Source: an uncultured Proteiniphilum sp.
Lineage (GTDB): Bacteria > Bacteroidota > Bacteroidia > Bacteroidales > Dysgonomonadaceae
Direction of reading: 5' to 3'
NCBI GenBank assembly: GCA_927407015.1
Contig: CAKMJT010000029.1
Coordinates: 124,001-188,000 of the forward strand
DNA: 64,000 nucleotides
The notes below the pieces were generated by a model. That model was given only the letters and a program-made list of their open reading frames with translations. It had not been told where the DNA came from and did not search any database. Positions 61,133 through 64,000 of this stretch are shown here, piece after piece (position 1 is the stretch's first letter; each line of letters starts with the position of its first letter). Made by a program: the position numbers and the translations under genes.

Positions 61133-61577
61133 ACGATTTAAACTGTTATAATTGGTTAAAAGGAATAGCAGTTAAAAGCCCAGGAAAACCTGTGGACGTC
61201 AACAGTTACTTTGAGAGTATCATCGTTTCTAAAAAATGGCCATGGAGTAAAGAGCGATTTTCAGACAGTCATCCGCGCTAGACGCTAGTCTGAGTAATAG
61301 AGAATTGTAGGATAAGTGCTCAGTTAAACTGTCAAAAAAACACTTATGATGCACACAAAGAAAGGTTATTTTTTTTACATGTACTTAATTATAGATTTTT
61401 TTTATAGTTTTCGGTATGAAATATCAGTCATCAATCTATAGAGACATAGACTATGCTGCAGTTGCCGCAGACAACCTGCTATCCGGAATCGGGATAAAGT
61501 CAGATAAATGATTCTTTGAGTTAGGCTCTTCTTTTGGTATAGATTTCCCTACTGAACATGCCGGTTGAAAAAACGAT

Positions 61578-62597
61578 TCAATAACTCATTTTGATCAAAG
61601 CCCTTGCTTTCTCGATGATGGTGTCTATATTTTTCTCCTTGTCGCTCTTTTGCATTTCTACAAAGATATCGGGTACGACGCCGAACTCAATCTGTTCTTT
61701 TTCGGCATTGAACATGGGGGAAGCAGAGAAGCGGATGGACCAGCCGTTGGGTAATTCCGAAGTAAAAGGCAACCCGCTTCCTCCGCCGGTCTTATCACCA
61801 ATGACCGTAACATTGGGTGCATATTTCATGATGCTGACAAACTCGTTGGTGGCGCTGTAACACCCTCTGTTGGTGAGCACAACCACCGGTTTCTGGTAAC
61901 GAACCCTGTCAGAGCTTTCCACATACTTCGGATAGAGGGGGGAGAAGTCGGCATGTCCCGATCCTATTTTGTGAGAGATGTAGCCGATATGGGTACGTTC
62001 ATTGAAAAAACGACCCGTGAACTTCTCCACATTGGTGAGGCTGCCACCGCCGTTATTCCGCACATCGATAATGAGCCCCTTGCAGATGGCCATCCTGTCG
62101 AGGACCTGATTGAGGCTGCTCTCACTCAGATCGTTCGTGAAGCTGCCGTAATAGAGGTAACCGATATTATCTTCCAGCACCTTGTACCACATGCCAGAGG
62201 CCCTGCTGTAATCCGTCTCTTTCCCGAGATAAAATTTCTGTATGGTGGGGTCGAAATTCACGGGATAGTTATCCTGCCATTCCCAGTAGCGTGTGATATC
62301 GTGTGTAGCGGCCAGATTCACATGCCCGTCTTTCAGTTCCGCCAGCATCTCCCCCATCAGTTTAAAAAGGGCATCGTTGTTCATATCGGGGGTGATGCGG
62401 ACACTGTACTTCCTATATACCATATCCCAGTCGATCTCCTTGTATTCGAAGAAACAGTAATTCCGGTCCAGAATGGTCCAGAGTGCATCGAAGTTACCGC
62501 GCGGATGATTGTCGAACTGCATGTTCACATCCTCACAACCTTGCAACCAAACAAACAGCAGGAACAAAAGAATCAGGTATCGTCTCTTCATCTTCAT
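61578..62597 (-). CDS. S41 family peptidase (C-terminal processing protease-like) lipoprotein
   Basis: Lipobox LQGC; LIIDVRNNGGGSLTNVEKFTGRF; VVVLTNRGCYSATNEFVSIMKYAPNVTVIGDKTGGGSG. Confidence 0.93.
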   Translation of the reverse strand: MKMKRRYLILLFLLFVWLQGCEDVNMQFDNHPRGNFDALWTILDRNYCFFEYKEIDWDMVYRKYSVRITPDMNNDALFKLMGEMLAELKDGHVNLAATHDITRYWEWQDNYPVNFDPTIQKFYLGKETDYSRASGMWYKVLEDNIGYLYYGSFTNDLSESSLNQVLDRMAICKGLIIDVRNNGGGSLTNVEKFTGRFFNERTHIGYISHKIGSGHADFSPLYPKYVESSDRVRYQKPVVVLTNRGCYSATNEFVSIMKYAPNVTVIGDKTGGGSGLPFTSELPNGWSIRFSASPMFNAEKEQIEFGVVPDIFVEMQKSDKEKNIDTIIEKARALIKMSY

Positions 62598-62638
62598 CTG
62601 TGCAACAAAGGAATAAATAATGGCCGGTATCCATGCGT

Positions 62639-63094
62639 TTATCCACAGGGGATCTTTTTGATTCTCCTCTCGTGGCGTCCTCCTTCAAATGGCGTGTTGA
62701 GAAAGGTCACCAGGATCTCGTAGACCTCCTCCTCACTCAGGAAACGACCGGGCAGGGAGAGTATGTTCGCATCGTTGTGTGCCCGGGCATAATAAGCGAT
62801 CTCCTTGTTCCAGCAAAGTGCTGCCCGGATACCCTGGTGCTTGTTGACTGTCATGCTGATGCCGTTGCCGGTCCCGCAAATGGTTATTCCGGGATAGCAT
62901 TCGCCTTTTTCCACTGCTTCTGCCAGCGGATGTGCATAATCGGCATAATCACTGCTTTCTGAGGTGAAAGCACCAAAATCCCTGTAGGGAATACCTTTCT
63001 CTTCCAGCACCCTGAGGATGTATTGCTTCCGCTCAAATCCAGCATGATCGGAACCGATGGCGATCGGTTTTACTGAATGATCAAATAGTGACAT
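62639..63094 (-). CDS. rpiB: Ribose 5-phosphate isomerase B
   Basis: IAIGSDHAGFERKQYI...YADYAHPLAEAVEKGECYPGITICGTGNGISMTVNKHQGIRAALCWNKEIA. Confidence 0.95.
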   Translation of the reverse strand: MSLFDHSVKPIAIGSDHAGFERKQYILRVLEEKGIPYRDFGAFTSESSDYADYAHPLAEAVEKGECYPGITICGTGNGISMTVNKHQGIRAALCWNKEIAYYARAHNDANILSLPGRFLSEEEVYEILVTFLNTPFEGGRHERRIKKIPCG

Positions 63095-63113
63095 AGCTAC
63101 TCATTTACTGTGA

Positions 63114-64000
63114 TTAGATCAGTTTTTTCACCTGCTCATATACGTTCTTCCCCGTGTAACCCAGTTGTTCGTCAAGCACCGTATAGGGGGCGGAGAATCC
63201 GAAAGAGTTCATGCCCCAGACGGCGCCGTCACCAGCCACAAGTCCTTCCAGCGTCACAGGCAGTCCGGCGGTCATCCCAAATTTTTTCTTTCCTTTTGGC
63301 AACACCGATTCCTGGTATTCGGGAGATTGTGCCCTGAATAATCCTTCGGAGGGAACAGAGACGATACGCACCTTCACCCCGTCGGAACGAAGTAGTGCGG
63401 CACCTTCTACCAGGGTGGATACTTCCGATCCCGAAGCCAGCAGGATCACATCATAGCCCTCTTCATCTTCCACGATGTAAGCTCCTTTTTCTGACTGCAG
63501 TGCATCATTGAAACGTGAGTCCTTAGTGGGCAGGTCTTTGATATTCTGACGGGAGAGGATCAGCCCCGTGGGGGTCTTTGTATTCTCAAGGGCCATTTTC
63601 CATGCCACAGTGGTCTCATTCACGTCCGCAGGACGCAGCACCAGCACGGAGTTATGTCCCTGATGGTTCTGCAGCTTCTCCAGCAGGCGGATCTGAGCCT
63701 CATGTTCCACCGGTTGATGGGTGGGTCCGTCTTCACCTACGCGGAAGGCATCGTGTGTCCAGATAAAGATCACCGGTGTTTCCATCAGTGCGGCTACACG
63801 GATGGATGGTTTCATATAGTCGGAGAAGACGAAGAAGGTGCCACAGGCAGGGATCACACCGCCATGCAGACTCATCCCTATGGTCAGACATGACATGGTG
63901 AACTCGGAAACGCCTGCCTGGAGGAAGGCTCCGGAGAAATCGTCCCTGGTAAACGCTCTCGTATATTTCAGGAAGCCGTCGGTTTTATCGGAATTTGATA
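63114..64000 (-). CDS. tkt: Transketolase (C-terminal part; 5' end outside the window)
   Basis: FIWTHDAFRVGEDGPTHQPVEHEAQIRLL; the frame stays open upstream of the listed ORF to the window edge (SNSDKTDGFLKYTRAFTRDDFSGAFLQAGVSEFTMSC). Confidence 0.95.
   Translation of the reverse strand, partial: SNSDKTDGFLKYTRAFTRDDFSGAFLQAGVSEFTMSCLTIGMSLHGGVIPACGTFFVFSDYMKPSIRVAALMETPVIFIWTHDAFRVGEDGPTHQPVEHEAQIRLLEKLQNHQGHNSVLVLRPADVNETTVAWKMALENTKTPTGLILSRQNIKDLPTKDSRFNDALQSEKGAYIVEDEEGYDVILLASGSEVSTLVEGAALLRSDGVKVRIVSVPSEGLFRAQSPEYQESVLPKGKKKFGMTAGLPVTLEGLVAGDGAVWGMNSFGFSAPYTVLDEQLGYTGKNVYEQVKKLI

Overview
This 64 kb window comes from a Bacteroidota (Bacteroidales-like) chromosome. Supporting signs are TAnnTTTG promoters, SusC/SusD, SprA, TamA/TamB-like genes, rprXY-like regulators and BACON/MACPF lipoproteins. 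About 1.4-16.4 kb is an accessory, defence-rich island. It starts at an IS21-like terminal-repeat remnant that truncates an NAD(P)H-binding protein gene. It then holds a minus-strand type I restriction-modification cluster: hsdM, a broken ORF6N gene, hsdS, an Abi_2-family abi gene, hsdR, a repeat zinc-ribbon/PD-(D/E)XK-like nuclease and a PIN-domain protein. A BACON-MACPF secreted lipoprotein and a collapsed AbiEi/AbiEii toxin-antitoxin scar follow. From 16.4 to 64 kb the content is mostly core or metabolic: GH5, metallophosphoesterase (in-frame TAG), TamA/TamB-like, queA, Smr/DUF2027, argR, ruvA, sprA, rprX/rprY, CDP-alcohol phosphatidyltransferase, yicC, gmk, esterase, BASS-like transporter, porin, Gfo/Idh oxidoreductases, CcsBA, a NapC/NirT-SUMF1 fusion, SusD/SusC, a frameshifted nucleoside transporter, S41 peptidase, rpiB and a transketolase running off the edge. 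The main leads are the zinc-ribbon nuclease plus PIN and Abi inside the RM operon, the split promoter architecture of that operon, the MACPF protein, the AbiE scar, a dispersed intergenic repeat pair at 45.2/47.8 kb, and several nonsense-only pseudogenes. All family calls come from reading the sequence; no searches were run.
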